A stretch of DNA of 64,000 nucleotides from assembly GCA_030295235.1 (NCBI GenBank), contig AP026132.1:248001-312000 (forward strand). The letters run 5' to 3'. Under the pieces are notes generated by a model that saw only the letters and a list, made by a program, of their open reading frames with translations, made no database searches and was not told the origin of the DNA. Of this stretch, positions 30,887-42,591 are shown piece by piece (within the stretch, counting starts at the first letter, position 1; each line of letters opens with the position of its first letter). The translations under genes and the position numbers were made by a program. The stretch is from Fistulifera solaris. Lineage: Eukaryota > Bacillariophyta > Bacillariophyceae > Naviculales > Stauroneidaceae.

Positions 30887-33800
30887 TTACTGCAGCGCAC
30901 GTTTGATGATATTCAAAATGTTGCTCACGACCAGTGCATGATCACAGCACACTGTCACTTTGCTGGTCGTTATCAATATATAGACCGGATCACCAGATGC
31001 GGGCAGTGTGCCAACGAAGCGTAACACTCCGTTCGAGGACCAGTCTGATCCCACCACCGTGAGACTGGCGGCTCCTAAAATGCGATCCTGAATGGGCACG
31101 CCCGTGTCCAGTTGCACCGACAGTTCCACGCGTTGAAAGCCTTGCAATCGCGCCATGGCGGTGTCAAATTCCGACACAGATCTCTGACAGGGCAGTAATA
31201 AGTCTCCAATCGAAGGCTTGATTTCGACGGGAATTCCTCCAGTTCCGTACTTGATGTCCACTTTGGCTTGCATCGATCCATCCCGGTCGGACGTTTCCAT
31301 AAAGTCAATGCCCAAGATTCCTTCGGCTTGTTTTCCGGCTTCGAGAAGATCAATCTCGGGTGGAGGAACAAACAGGCGAGGGCGGATTATGGAACTTCCC
31401 ACGGGCTGACTCCGTTGCAACACACGAATCCGACGAAAGACGCCGGGACTGCGGTTCTCAAATCGCAGTTGCAGGCAAACCACCGATGGTTTGTCGACGG
31501 TCAAGCCCAACTTTTGCACCTGTTGAGATTTGGTGAACCCTCGCAGATAACGGCCTTGTACAGAAAGTCCACCGGCATGTTCGGGACGAACCAGTTGAAT
31601 CCAGGCACCCGAATCGCGTTCCCAATTTTGGTCCGTGGGACCCGCGACGGGTGGCGAAAGAACGAGTCCTTTCAAGTCATCGGCAACAGACGGAAGTGAT
31701 ACATTTGCAACACCAAAGTAGTTGTCGTTGAGAGATACTCCAGTAACATGCATTGGAATGAGATCGTTAGCATGCGGTTGTCTGCCTGTGTTCATTGAGA
31801 TGAGATCAAATTGATCATTTGGTCGGCCTTGTTCTCCGTTGGAACTACTTTCGGAAGACGAAGATGACGAGGACGACGAATCATCAGCCGAAGATGAGTC
31901 GTCGGAAGTGTCACCTCCATTCAATGAAAGCAAATTTAACTTCTCTTGTTGTGTGTTATTTTGAACGGACGGTTGCGTGATACTTCCAGAGGGCATCGGT
32001 AGAAGCACACTACTACTACTTTGCTGCGAACTGTCATCAGACGACGACGATGAAGATGACGACGAATCATCATCGTTTGAAGACGAAGAAGAGCTACTAT
32101 CATCGCTGTCCGAATCGTCCCCGTCGTTGTAAAATTGAGAATTCGGTGCGCCAAGTTTTTCGTTTGGCAAGGAGGTTGTCGACTTTTTTATCATTAGGGT
32201 CTCGTTCTCGCAATGAAGAGGGACTATTCTCTGCAGCCCACGGTGGAAGTTCGACATATGCATTGCGAGCTTTGTGTCCAACCATGCTGCTGAGCGTGCC
32301 AAAGCGAAAAGCACCTGACTCGCTTGTGGTCATGTCACCCTCCACGGGCAGAAACGACACCTGTGGTCTGGCATGGGTAAACATTCTTTGCATTTGCTCC
32401 TTTTCCAGTTTGCGCTGAATTAATGGCAAGCCCTCTATCCCATCTAAATCGTGCTTTAAGCGTCCACCCGCATGAATCATGCCGCTGAACATACGAGCCT
32501 GGTCTCGTACGTCCGGATTAACATCTAGTCGTCCCAAAGACAAAATCTGTTCGCAAATTTTTTCTTCTTCCGTAATTCCGTTACTCTCTGTCAATAGCAG
32601 TCTAGTGGCAAAGTGAATAGATTGTTCCTTCTCACAGTCATGCAGTACAGGAAACGCTTTAGCGACTAGCCGAAGAAGTTCATGTCGAAGTTCAGCTCGT
32701 TCCTCTACCGAATATTTACCGAATATGGGAGAAAAGGAAACGGATTTTTGGTTCGATAGCAAACATTCTCCAATGACCCAGAGGGCGGACGCCACCGCTG
32801 GAGCGGGGAGGCTCACACCAACACTTTGGAGTTTGCTCGCATCGGCATCTTCGTCCTCGTCTTCACTTCCAGCGTCAATCGCCGGTTCGTCCCTCTTCTT
32901 GGAAAGCGTGTAAACTAAAAGTAACAGGATACGATGCACGGCTCGATCCTGCACATGATTCGGGTCCTTGACCGGCTGGACATCACTGTCCGATCGCAAT
33001 AGCTGTAAGATACATTGCATGACAATGATGCTTTCTCCCACCAGTGCCGGTCGATGATCGACGGTTTGTGACAAAGTCAAAAGACCGTGCAAGCAATTTA
33101 ATGCAATGGTATTGGCTTCATCGCGACCCATCTTGTCTCGGCGGTCATGTACAATGCGGGCCATTTCGGCGATCTTCCCCACGGCTTGTATGGCCGCACA
33201 GGCAAAACGACGATCACCATGTCGTACATAGGAACCCAGTTCCTTCAAAACGAGTTGTATAGCGGAGGGTTCCAGTGCCAAGCTCGAAAGAATATCCAAT
33301 TTAATCAGACGTGTGAATGGTGGATCCATGGCCTTGACCAAAAAGTCGTGTAAGAAGGGTGCAAAGGCAGAAGGACATTCCTTGGCCAAGGTTCGGATCG
33401 ACGTCAACACGACATATTGAATTTCCCGTCGATCGCGATGAATGCGCACCAGTGCCTTGCCCATGGCGGCTCGGACTTTGATACTGGACACACCACAATA
33501 ATACTGCAAGGAACAAACCGCCAAAACGACACCCGCATTCCGACTTTTCAATAGTGGCAAGGCCGATTGTAACAATAAGCGATGATCGGGTGCCAGTTCC
33601 GAGTCTTCATGATCTTCTAATACGGCCGGAGACGCGGAGGCCGTGACCGCGGAGACTGGATTTTCACGAAAGGCTTTCGAAATGGGCAGGGCCGGGCCAT
33701 TGGTATCTTCCGCATAGACTTCTTCTTCGGTACTTTCATCTTCTTCATCCGAATAGAATCCTTTCTTGACGACCCGGCGTTTGATTTTTTTGGGGTATAC

Positions 33801-34749
33801 GGGGTGGCAATTGCACACCGGCCGCGGCACTGGTTTCTGCAAGACTCGGGGTCGGTACCGCCGCGGCTGTATGTTCCGTACCAGTATTATTCTTTTCTAT
33901 TGTTATTAAAGTTCTCCGCACCCGCCGTTGTCGATCAATCCGTTCCGCCGTTCCTTCTTTCCACGCGACCGGTTGTTGAAAAAATTGTCGACAATACCGT
34001 GCCAACAAATCAATCGTCACAACCTGTCCCCATTCATCGAAATCCGTCAAAAGGTGACAAATTTTATGAAAACATGGGTGCAGTCGATGCAATTGATCCG
34101 GACACAATTCCGTAAAGGCGATTAATGCCGAAGTCAAGACCATGGTATTGGAATCGTCTTGGAGCAACTGTTGCATCAATTCCAACAAGAGTGTGAACTG
34201 CAATTCATCGCACCGGGGCGCGAGCTTGCTCAAGGCATTGGCGGCACATTTGCGAACGTACGGCGATCGATCGGATGCACATTTTTGGACGCCCAAAATT
34301 TGAATTTGCAAAATATCGGGAATGCGGATGGATGTCAACACCCTTAACGCCAACGCCCGGATCCATTGTTCGGCATCCGCGAGTCCGCGTTGAAAGGAAT
34401 TGATGGACAGTAGCGACAATTCCCGTGTTGTGGTATCGTAATCGGCGTATTGCACTAAATACATGTAGACCATTTTCCGGACTTCCAAATTGATGACGCC
34501 GACACATTTAACGACATGCGGATAAAATTCACTGACATTCCGGCCTTTACTGATACTCGCTAATAACCATTTCATGGCTCTCAGAAAAGTGGATGTATGA
34601 TGCGGATTGGAGGGATCGGCTTCCAGTAGGGATTGCTTGATGGTGGCCGGTGAAATTGATTCTTCCCAATATTGGGCATCGCCCATGGTCGACAAGGCTG
34701 ACGCCAGTTGCTGATGCAGGACGGTAGCGGGATCTGCGGCATTCCACAT
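30887..34749 (-). CDS. AP3B: AP-3 complex subunit beta (two frameshifts in this sequence)
   Basis: Large subunit of the AP-3 adaptor, which sorts cargo from endosomes or Golgi to vacuoles and lysosome-like organelles. No introns; about 1,286 residues once two single-base breaks are allowed for. The N-terminal adaptin trunk is clear: SKGRNVSEFYPHVVKCVGVI, LEVRKMVYMYLVQYAD, then SDRSPYVRKCAANALSKL. After the first break come GFYSDEEDES and ARMFSGMIHAGG. YVELPPWA precedes the Ser/Asp/Glu hinge (about 32130-31850) with long poly-Ser runs. The C-terminal ear/appendage contains MGIDFMETSDR-like IDF (LGIDFMETSDRDGSMQAKVD). Breaks: T-run 33785-33791 (seven, six expected) and 32156-32189 (one surplus base in one of two T-runs). 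It shares a divergent promoter with the PITH gene. Confidence 0.9.
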
Positions 34750-35103
34750 TGTTAAGAGAAAGATTTATTCGTACAAGGAGACGGTTGGGAAGGAGCAATA
34801 GTATGATATAACAATGAGACCTATTATTGCGTTGCAATAACAACTGCAAATGTAACGGCGGCTGTGCGGTGTTATGAAAACCCTAAGTGGTCGAAGAAGT
34901 AATCAGGAGTGTAAGGTTATAAAAGGGAACCAGGTTAGTACGGTAGGAGGCCAGACGCAGACACTTTAGTTAACCGTACGACGTACAGACGACAATGACG
35001 ACTTAATCGATCAACGACATTTTCCTCTTTCATCTTCATTTCCATTCCTTCATTACTTCGCCTTTATAGATACTTAAAAAATCTTCGTATTATTCCTTCC
35101 ACC
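34750..35103. other. Divergent promoter region
   Basis: This separates AP-3 beta (minus) from the PITH gene (plus). The sequence before 35104 is pyrimidine-rich and the start context is ACCATGG. No gene seen. Confidence 0.4.
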
Positions 35104-35759
35104 ATGGCCGAATTGTTTCCGCAAGCAGCAGCTCCGTCAACGAATGAACCCGCAGACGACGGCAAAGTGGTGAATTTGAATGCCAAAATTTGTACCGCCG
35201 AATGTTACGCCCGCAATGAATCCAAAAGTTACCCCATGTCCAATTTGTTCATCGGAGACAGTCGTTTGGGATGCAAAAGTGACGCCGATGAACAACTTAT
35301 ATTGCATATTGCCTTTGATGAATTTGTGAAAATTAAAGAAATCAAATTGACCGAATTCAATCAAGGTTTAGAGCCGGAAAACAATCCTTCCAAAATTCAC
35401 ATCTTTGTCAATCGCGATAATCTAGGATTTGGTGCGTATACGAGGCAACGAAAGGAAGAAGAGTACGATTCTTTCGCTCACACACCATTTCTATTATTTT
35501 CCAGAGGACTGCGATGATGTCGATCCGACGCAAACCTTGCATGTGACTACGGAACAATTAAAGGAACACGCGGCACCAATTCCTCTCCAATTTGTCAAAT
35601 ACCAACGGGTCAAAAGTATCACACTGTTCATTGAAGACAATCAGGGTGGGGATGTGACCGCATTGGGTGGCTTGAAATTCTTTGGAAGACCCGTGGTATC
35701 GACCAACATGTCGGAATTCAAAAGAATCCTCAAGAATAATGAAAGAAAAGATAAAATAA
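35104..35759 (+). CDS. PITH domain protein (TXNL1 C-terminal-like)
   Basis: Exon 1 is 35104-35431 and exon 2 starts at 35505 after a 73-nt intron (GTGCGT...TCCAG). The join gives NRDNLGF-EDCDDVDPTQTL, the PITH hallmark F-E-D-x-x-D-x-x-P-T-Q. Other conserved parts are VNLNAKICTAECYARNES, DEQLILHIAFDEFVKIKEIK, FVKYQRVKSITLFIEDNQGG and GRPVVSTNMSEFKRI. PITH proteins bind the proteasome in the thioredoxin-like TXNL1 or act alone as in PITHD1. No thioredoxin domain is present, so it is PITHD1-like. The raw frame runs on to 36058, but that tail is antisense to the next gene and unlike the family. In the A-rich stretch at 35741-35759 both other frames stop (TAA), so the natural end is probably there after a one-base error. 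I give that end as an estimate. Confidence 0.82.
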
Positions 35760-35771
35760 GAAAAGGAATAT

Positions 35772-37231
35772 TTATCTGTTTGCCACGACAAAAGCTGCCG
35801 CGACGGGTAAATGATCGGATGGTTCGTGTTCGTTCGGGCAAGGAACATCGGAACGGAAATGCATCACCGCCGTCGGTTGTACGGCGGTGGAACTATAAAT
35901 GCGATCGTACCGACTTTGAAAGACACCGGCATCCGGCAGTGGTTCTCCGAGTACCGCCAAGTCGTAGGCAATACCCCAAAATTTACCTCCTTTCAATTCA
36001 TTCTCGTATACATGTCGAAACCCCTCCAATGTTAGATATCCGTCCACTGGAAGAGTGATTCGTGTCGGACCCTCGGAAGCATCATCCTTCCCTTCAGCAC
36101 TTTCGGTCCACCCCATTTGTCGCGCGGCTTCACGAAACTCACTCCCTCGACCAACTTGTCCGTTAATAGCAATGAGCCATCGTTCGACGTCCTGTACATT
36201 CATCACGCGTTCGTTCGCTTCGACTATATGTGTCGCATATCGATCAAAGATACGTTCCAGGCGTTGCAAGACATCTTCCGTGAATTGGGGTTGTTCGTAC
36301 GCGGATCCATGTTTCACCAACAAAGAAATAAGTTCGGATACCACCAATGTCGGTGGTGCGTCCTTTCCGTCAAACACATCCCGGAGGGGGTGGCTGAAAC
36401 GGCAATTCTTTGCGGGACGAAACCACCGGGGCCCCATCTTCAACAAACGATTCATCTACGACACCATCTTCCAAATAACGAATGGCGGCACATTCTTGTC
36501 CGCCATTGAAATCACCGCACACAATCACTTTCGCATTCTTCTCGGGTTCTACTTCTATTTAACCCGGAAGTTGGTAATCCCAAGATTCATGAGGACGACG
36601 TTTGGTCACTTAAATTACAGATTGACGAAGTAACCCGCACCTTTCAATTTCTTGGCCAGCGTGATCACGGCTTTGGTACCTTCCTGGATTTGTCGGACCC
36701 GTCGTCGCGCTTCCGCTCCCGCTTGTAAATGACAGTTCAAGACATACCACGTTTGTTCGTCGCGTCGGAAAGCTGTCAAAAGGGTACGATCTTTGTGAAC
36801 GGCGGGCGCGGCCAATTCACATCGTTTCCAAAATGTCGCCGGTCGGAATCGTCCTCGCCGAAAAATTTCTTTTCCCGTATAACCCAATTCTTCCGTCATG
36901 AACGCAAAATCGTCGTCAAACGACAATGGTGACACTTCTTGCAAGCACACCACATCGGCGTCTGGAAAAAAGATACTTTTGTGAGACATGCTGAAAAGTA
37001 GCTCTGTTATTGGATCAACGTACCCACCGCCGCAATCCGTTCTTTGAGTAGTTGTTGCCGATATTCCCAACTGCAGTATTTGTCCGAGCATGAAGGATGG
37101 TACATTTTGTAATTCCACCATCCATCGACACTGTTGGGAAGTAACACATTGTAGGTCAAGACCGATAGGGAAGGTATTTCGAGCGGTGTTGGCAGCAACG
37201 CCGGACCTACCAGATGCTGTACGATAGTCAT
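35772..37231 (-). CDS. Endonuclease/exonuclease/phosphatase (EEP) family protein with EF-hand-like insert (frameshifted here)
   Basis: Exons 37231-37024, 36961-36641 and 36554-35772, with introns of 62 nt (GTACGT...TCCAG) and 86 nt (GTGCGG...ATAG). EEP motifs appear in order: SVLTYNVLLP (N), DADVVCLQEV (catalytic Glu), YVLNCHLQAG (His), VIVCGDFNGG (D-x-N), and EPSDHLPVAAAF (SDH-LP) at the very end. The related CCR4/nocturnin/angel proteins cut RNA tails or 2',5'-oligoA. Between the fourth and fifth motifs sits a 150-residue insert with helix-loop-helix segments (ERVMNVQDVERWLIAING and LPVDGYLTLEGFRHVYENEL) resembling degenerate EF hands. The frame breaks once at 36385-36400, where one base is surplus (GGGGG or AAA on plus). 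It is divergent from ETF-beta. Confidence 0.82.
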
Positions 37232-37662
37232 ATTATGGTTGTGATAGAATGAGACCGGAGAAGAAGGAAGTCAATTAGGCATTCGATGAGAGTTTGTTGT
37301 GAGTCGTCGTCTCATCGGCATAACATGAAACATGAATGAGGATGAGGGGCATCTGGCATCTTCCTTGAGGTTGTTTTGCACTATACCAAAAGACACCGGT
37401 ACGATCTAACGAATTTTTGTCTCCTCTCCGGGTTCAACATATTCGAGCGAACGCGTCATTTGTGGTGCGACACCGCTAAGTGTACAATGAGTACCGCCAA
37501 AGAATAAAGATACCGAAAGGCGAAAGACCGACGAAGAAAGAGAAGAAAAAACACGGAACGATGGTGTCAAGCATTTTCATAAAATTACACCCGCCGTTAT
37601 CGAATCCTTTCGCATTATCCAACGACCTAGTCTGTCTTGTGTTGTATCCTCGCGAGCAGAAC
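37232..37662. other. Divergent promoter region and possible 5' coding extension of ETF-beta
   Basis: This separates the EEP gene from ETF-beta. The ETF-beta frame is open back to an ATG at 37561, which would add 34 residues rich in Ser/Leu/Pro. Confidence 0.4.
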
Positions 37663-38431
37663 ATGAAAATACTCGTCGGAGTTAAACGCGTCGTCGATTA
37701 CGCCGTCAAAGTCCGGGTCGCCCAAGGCACCGTCGAATTGGCCAATGTCAAACAGAGCATGAATCCCTTTTGCGAAATTGCCGTCGAAGAAGCGGTCCGT
37801 TTGAAGGAATCCAACATCGCCAAAGAAGTCATTGCACTCAGTATCGGTCCCAAACAATGTACCGAGACTTTGCGAACGGCCCTCGCCATGGGCTGTGATC
37901 GGGGCATTCACATTCAAACCGATTTGCGGACGGATTATATGGAATTGCAGCCTTTGGCGATTGCCAAACTGTTTCAACAGATTGTTGCAGAGAAAGAAAA
38001 AACCCGACCTCATTTTGTTGGGAAAACAGGGCATTGATTCGGATTGTGGACAAGTCGGTCCCATGTTGGCCGGATTGTTGCAGTGCCCGCAAGTGACGTT
38101 TGCCGCCAAAGTCGAATCGAAGGACAATGGATTTTTGGTGGAACGAGAAACGGATGCGGGGACGGAATCGATTCACATTCAAACGTTGCCGGCGGTCATT
38201 ACGTGTGATTTGCGACTCAATGAACCGCGGTACGCGACCTTGCCCAATATCATGAAAGCGAAAAAGAAACCCGTCGAAACCATTTTGGCCGAAACGATGG
38301 GGATCGATTTGACGCCTCGCAACCCAGTATTGCAAGTCATGGAACCGCCGCCGCGAAAAGATGGCATCAAAGTGGCGGATGTGGATGCGTTGATTGATAA
38401 GTTGAGGAATGAAGCCAAAGTGTTGGCGTAA
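37663..38431 (+). CDS. ETFB: Electron transfer flavoprotein subunit beta (frameshifted in this sequence)
   Basis: Mitochondrial-matrix electron carrier subunit that, with ETF-alpha, passes electrons from acyl-CoA dehydrogenases to ETF-ubiquinone oxidoreductase. It binds AMP. I chose ATG 37663 because [19 protein letters not shown] is where homologues begin. ATG 37561 is an alternative. Landmarks: [69 protein letters not shown], and the signature [20 protein letters not shown] plus [11 protein letters not shown]. About 256 residues, normal length. The frame breaks at the A-run 37997-38002 (six, five expected), between AEKEK and PDLILLGK. The rest is intact. Single exon. Confidence 0.94.
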
Positions 38432-38976
38432 GTAACGTAGAGTAGACGGAATGCAATCATAATTTTAAAATTTAGCCATTGTAATCTGTTCATAATTTCT
38501 AGAGATGCGAATGTCTGCAGATGCGGTTGCTTGAAAACAAGGCACAACACTTCCTCTCCGAGTCGAAGAGAGAGTCACCATCTCGACGTTTCCCGTCATT
38601 TATTGTTCCGAAAGAAGTGTCACGCTAGAGAACGAGAGCTCTCAAGTTGAAATGGTAGGCTACGTGGAAGATAAGCGATCGAGAGTCCGGAACCCAGAGA
38701 TCGCACAACTGGTTGATACAACCTGTAAACAGCAGAGCGAAAGCAAATCACTAGTCTCTAACACTCTAATACAAGATTCTTTGACGTACTTCGTCTACGA
38801 CAATCAATAAAGATAAACAGCAGTTATAGTACTTAAATGACAGATCTTAGTTGTTGGCATTGCCCTCACAGACAAAGTTGTTCTGCGAAAGGATGAGTGC
38901 GACAATTAAACCTGTACAAAAGAGTATTGCGTGTGAGAGGATGCTACCTGGTACGACTCAAAGAACTCATTCGACA
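38432..38976. other. Intergenic between convergent genes
   Basis: About 545 bases between the ends of ETF-beta and V-ATPase c. I looked for a tRNA or other RNA gene and found no clear cloverleaf. No coding frame of note. Confidence 0.35.
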
Positions 38977-39442
38977 TTATAACGTACCATACAAACCCAA
39001 GGCCTCGGCGAAAATGAGAATCAGAATCATACCCACAAAGAGTTTTTCTTGTTGCCCCACCGCACGGACACCGGCATCACCGACAATCCCAATCGCCATC
39101 CCGGCCGCCAATCCCGACAAACCACAACACAATCCGGCGGCCAAATGGGCAAAGCCCGTGTAGAGCGAATACTGACTGAAGCCATTTTGCGGTTGCACGA
39201 TGGAACCTTGAATAATGACCGCCACAATGAGACCATAAATACCCAAAACACCGGCCATGACGACGGGAATAATATTGCGCATTACCAAGCCCGGATTCAT
39301 GACACCCATGGACGAAATGCCGACCCCGGATTTGGCGGTACCGTAGGCGGCCCCAATGTTGGCAAAGACCAAGGCGGATGTGACGCCCATGAAACCAAAA
39401 AAAGGGTGCCGAAGCGGGACAAGTTTCCATATCAACACTCAT
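38977..39442 (-). CDS. VMA3: V-type H+-ATPase proteolipid subunit c (frameshifted in this sequence)
   Basis: Forms the rotating c-ring of the membrane V0 sector. From ATG 39442 the protein reads [15 protein letters not shown]. One surplus base in the A-run 39397-39403 (seven, six expected) then shifts the frame, which continues [79 protein letters not shown] and [20 protein letters not shown]. Four transmembrane helices and the proton-carrying glutamate in helix 4 ([10 protein letters not shown]) are intact. About 154 residues, normal for the family. No introns. Together with subunit B at 1667-3442 it belongs to the same proton pump. Confidence 0.94.
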
Positions 39443-39786
39443 AGTTGTAGCAAAATATGTATAAGGAAAGTAGCTTTAGATAGAAAAGGAAAGAGCTGTG
39501 GATGAAAAAGGGGGTTAAAGCAGTGTGAGACTCGATCAGCGAAAGAGCCACAAACGCAAACATTTCTCATGCCAAATTTTGCATTCAAAAAAATAATAAT
39601 CCCTTTTCTACATCGACGAGTTTCATTTGTTTTATTACGAGCATTGCAAATGAGCTTCGTGCACACAACGATTACGAAAGCATCTCATACAAAAAGAAAT
39701 GCTGGAGAGGCGACGACTGTAGCTTCGTTCTCGAGGGTGCGGCGGTTCCACGCACCCGAATTCAAACAAAAACTCAATTATTGCAT
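39443..39786. other. Intergenic
   Basis: Upstream of V-ATPase c (minus). No gene seen. Confidence 0.35.
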
Positions 39787-40013
39787 TTAGGATGAAGACG
39801 ATTGTTTCATACCTTTCTTTGTGGACTCGATTTGGGTAAGAATAACAACTTCCTTGTCAATGGCAGTATTTTGGTTTTGTTCGCGTTTCTTGAGCTGCAA
39901 CGGCCGCCGCACGGTGCGCCGGCCAGACGATAGTCATTCGTGACCGGACTCAACTTCGTCCGTCCTCCATCCGTCGTTACGGCGTTTTGAATTTTCATTT
40001 TTTCTATTTTCAT
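39787..40013 (-). CDS. Small hypothetical protein, possibly frameshifted
   Basis: From ATG 40013 the frame reads MKIEKMKIQNAVTTDGGRTK, then LSPVTNDYRLAGAPCGG. If read on it becomes Ser/Asn-rich and stops at 39807. A shift near 39895-39925 would instead give PLQLKKREQNQNTAIDKEVV, then an ILTQIESTKKG tail and a stop at 39787, which is more protein-like. Given how often single bases are wrong in this window, I favour the shifted version (about 75 residues). No family recognised. It is divergent from MOCS2A with only 41 bases between starts. Confidence 0.3.
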
Positions 40014-40054
40014 CCAAACGATCCTTCATTCATTCATTCTCAATAACAAATACA

Positions 40055-40318
40055 ATGAGCATTACGATTCTCTTTTTTGCTTCCGCACGAGAAGCAGCCG
40101 GGGTTTCGCAAACGCAGCTGGATATACCGGCGACCGGATGGAACACGCAACAATTGCGACACGTCTTGGCCGAACTCTACCCGGCCCTGCAATCCTTGGT
40201 ATTGGATGAAGAATCGGTGACACTGGCATTGAATGAAGAATATGTACCGGCCGGGGAACATCCTTCGTTAAAGTCGGGTGATACGGTGGCTCTCATTCCG
40301 CCCATTTCGGGGGGATGA
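40055..40318 (+). CDS. MOCS2A: Molybdopterin synthase small subunit (MoaD/MOCS2A)
   Basis: Ubiquitin-fold sulfur carrier whose C-terminal thiocarboxylate provides the dithiolene sulfurs of molybdopterin when paired with the large subunit MoaE/MOCS2B. 87 residues, normal size. ITILFFASAREAAG matches the first strand and helix (FFAxAREx-G), YPALQSLVLDEESVTLALNE the middle, and LKSGDTVALIPPISGG the last strand, with the obligatory terminal Gly-Gly at the C-terminus. Start ATG 40055, single exon. The large subunit is not in this window. Confidence 0.94.
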   Translation: MSITILFFASAREAAGVSQTQLDIPATGWNTQQLRHVLAELYPALQSLVLDEESVTLALNEEYVPAGEHPSLKSGDTVALIPPISGG

Positions 40319-40367
40319 TCTTCCAATTGCTAGATGACAGACAACTTTTGTAAGAAAAATGCTTGAT

Positions 40368-42591
40368 TTATATAGAGGACGGCGACGTCAGTCCCATTTT
40401 CATTAAACTAGGATGGATGCTGGGCGTTCCGGGAGCTGTATTCGCAGGCGGTGGCCCTTCACGTGTTCCCGCATCCTCGTCGTCGTGATCCTGACTTCCT
40501 GTTTGACGTCGTAGATCATCATCCTCTTCTTCTTCTGCGCTATCTTCATCCGTAGCATAACCATTTGGCAACGTACGCATATCTTCCGTCGAAGGGGAGA
40601 ACAGATCTCGTTCGGGAACACCTTCCTCCTTCAATGTCACCATCCTCCGATAGGAATCGAGTGAAGGAAGGACAAAACCATTGGGTCGCTGGTCCACTTC
40701 AAACAATTTGTCGTCTTCATAGGGAATGGCCAATGGCGAAGCATGATACACAAAGCAGTCGACCAACGAATGTAAATCGGCTATTTCCATAGCCAACAGC
40801 TGTAGATACGTGCGCTTGATCTCTTCGGTGACTCGGATCGACACTTCCGACCCGGCATGCCATTGCTTGGATGTGCCCCATTTGTCCAACAGAGTATGAC
40901 AGGATTGCGTCAATTTCTCGAGCAATGTACAGAAAATATCAATCGTTCTGCGAAGCACAAGTCCGTCGACAAACGGCTTCATTTTCCCATTCTTCCTTCC
41001 ATTCGGAGTCGTCACGGCACTGGTGATGGTCGTCGTCAAACTCACATTGGACGTCATGGGAGTCTCATCGCAACCGGACGGTAAAGAGAAGACAGACGTA
41101 TCACCTCCTCGTACAACATCGGGTGTTTCAGGATGCACCATACCGAGACAGTTTTTCACATGATCGTGGATCCGCCATGTACCCCGCAGATGTTCAGGTA
41201 CCCCGGATTGTGGCATTGCATTTGTCACCAGCTTTTTGCAGAACAGAATCGAATCGCGTAAGTCATGATGCGTTTCATTTTCATCCGTCGCTGCATGATC
41301 CATTTCCTCCGCGAGTTGTTCTAGTATCGTTGCAATTGTGGCTCTGCTATCTTCGGAAAATCCTGTTAGAAGACCTTCATGGTCATAGTGTTTGCAGCTA
41401 TCCATCCCTGCTTGGAGACCACCACGAGCTTGTACTTCTGTAACAAGATCAACATTGTCTTGGAGTCGTTGAATCGAGGAAAGAATCAGCTCTTCTTTGG
41501 CATGCCGTTGATTCTCGGACTTTGATTTTCGCAATGCGTGGTCGAGGTTCGCGTACTGTGAACTCGGAAAGAAGTCTTCGTTCATCATGCTCAAACTCGT
41601 TTCAGGTTCAAAGAGCTGAGATTCTTGATCCAAAGCCGACTGACTCATGGCTGACATATTGGTGAAATGATCTAAAGACGATAGAATTAGTTCTTGCCCA
41701 TCCACCAAGGGGGTAAAATCATATGCACCCATAGTTTCCGAATTCATCTGCAATGCACGAGAAGCAAAGCTAGTGTTGGCTGCGTGAATAAGGCGCACTT
41801 GTGAAGAATAGCTCGTGTTGACATTAGTATTCTCGGACATTTTTGTTTTCTCTCGACCATGGTAGAAAAGATGGGCTCGCGAAGATGGTGAGGCAGCCAA
41901 GCTACTTGCTTTAGATATTGGACTGTCGACAAAAGATTGATTGGTGCTGGGGTCTGGAACAGGTAGACGAGATTCATTTTGTACGGTGTCATTCAAAGCG
42001 TAGTATTCGTTGGCCAGATCGGGGCTTGCCTCGTCATTCCTTGGCGGATTTTCAACAAAGCCCCAGTCCGGCGTCCATCTGTACATCTCCTCAGTTGATT
42101 GCGGATTCTGTTCGGGAGCTACATTCATTGCCACTAGCGCCCCCACTGCTGTTCTAGCATGTCCCGGAATTAAATGAGGCGATTGTGCCACCCCATGACT
42201 GCCACTATGGGCCCGCGAAAACGGGCCACCCGAACTCCCCGGATGATAAAACTCCTTGTGTCGACCAACTTGCGCTTAGACGAGGTGGTAATTGTGAGAT
42301 GGCAGGTGGTCTGTTCGGCAATTCCCAATTATGGTCTGACAAGCCCAAATCTCGTCTGACAAAAGTATTTGCTCTTCGGGGACGAAGTCCCTCTGGAGTT
42401 GTCGGCAATCGCGTTAACGTAATCTTGATCTGTTCCGCGTCGTCATTTTCACCAAACGTATCGCAGCTTTTACTTGCTGCGACAAGTGGTGGCATCGATG
42501 AAAGTGCCTCAGAAGTGGAACGGCCCACTACTCCTCGGCTGTCTAATTTCGGCTCGTCGCGTCTCCAAAGGAAGGGAAACAATGAATTCAT
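40368..42591 (-). CDS. Large hypothetical Ser-rich protein (probably one frameshift)
   Basis: The frame to 40368 is open from about 42240 (607 codons) but begins without ATG. Upstream, a second frame from ATG 42591 ends at 42205 after GEFGWPVFAGP. Dropping one base from the short G/C runs at 42218-42241 joins them as LSSGEFGGP-FSRAHSGSHG, so I treat them as one protein of about 737 residues. It is rich in Ser, Asp, Glu and Thr with patches of helix (LDHALRKSKSENQRHAKEEL, VRGGDTSVFSLPSG, then LRRTIDIFCTLLEKLTQSCH and EIKRTYLQLLAMEIADLHSL). No targeting signal, membrane segment or known domain. A 78-codon frame from ATG 42888 lies directly upstream on the same strand and could be a 5' exon. Confidence 0.55.

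Noticed and set aside
30887-32150. Separate Ser/Asp-repeat protein distinct from AP-3 beta
   Set aside because: The frame is the continuation of AP-3 beta after a one-base break; the Ser/Asp hinge followed by an ear domain is the known order in this family.
33785-33791. Programmed ribosomal frameshifting in AP-3 beta or the other broken genes
   Set aside because: No slippery heptamer plus pseudoknot pattern, and ten unrelated genes affected; homopolymer error is simpler.
35760-36058. C-terminal extension of the PITH protein in the raw frame
   Set aside because: This part is antisense to the EEP gene and has no likeness to PITH proteins, which end at about this point.
38432-38976. tRNA or other small RNA gene
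   Set aside because: No cloverleaf, no T-loop GGTTCRAATCC with matching acceptor stem could be found here or elsewhere in the window.
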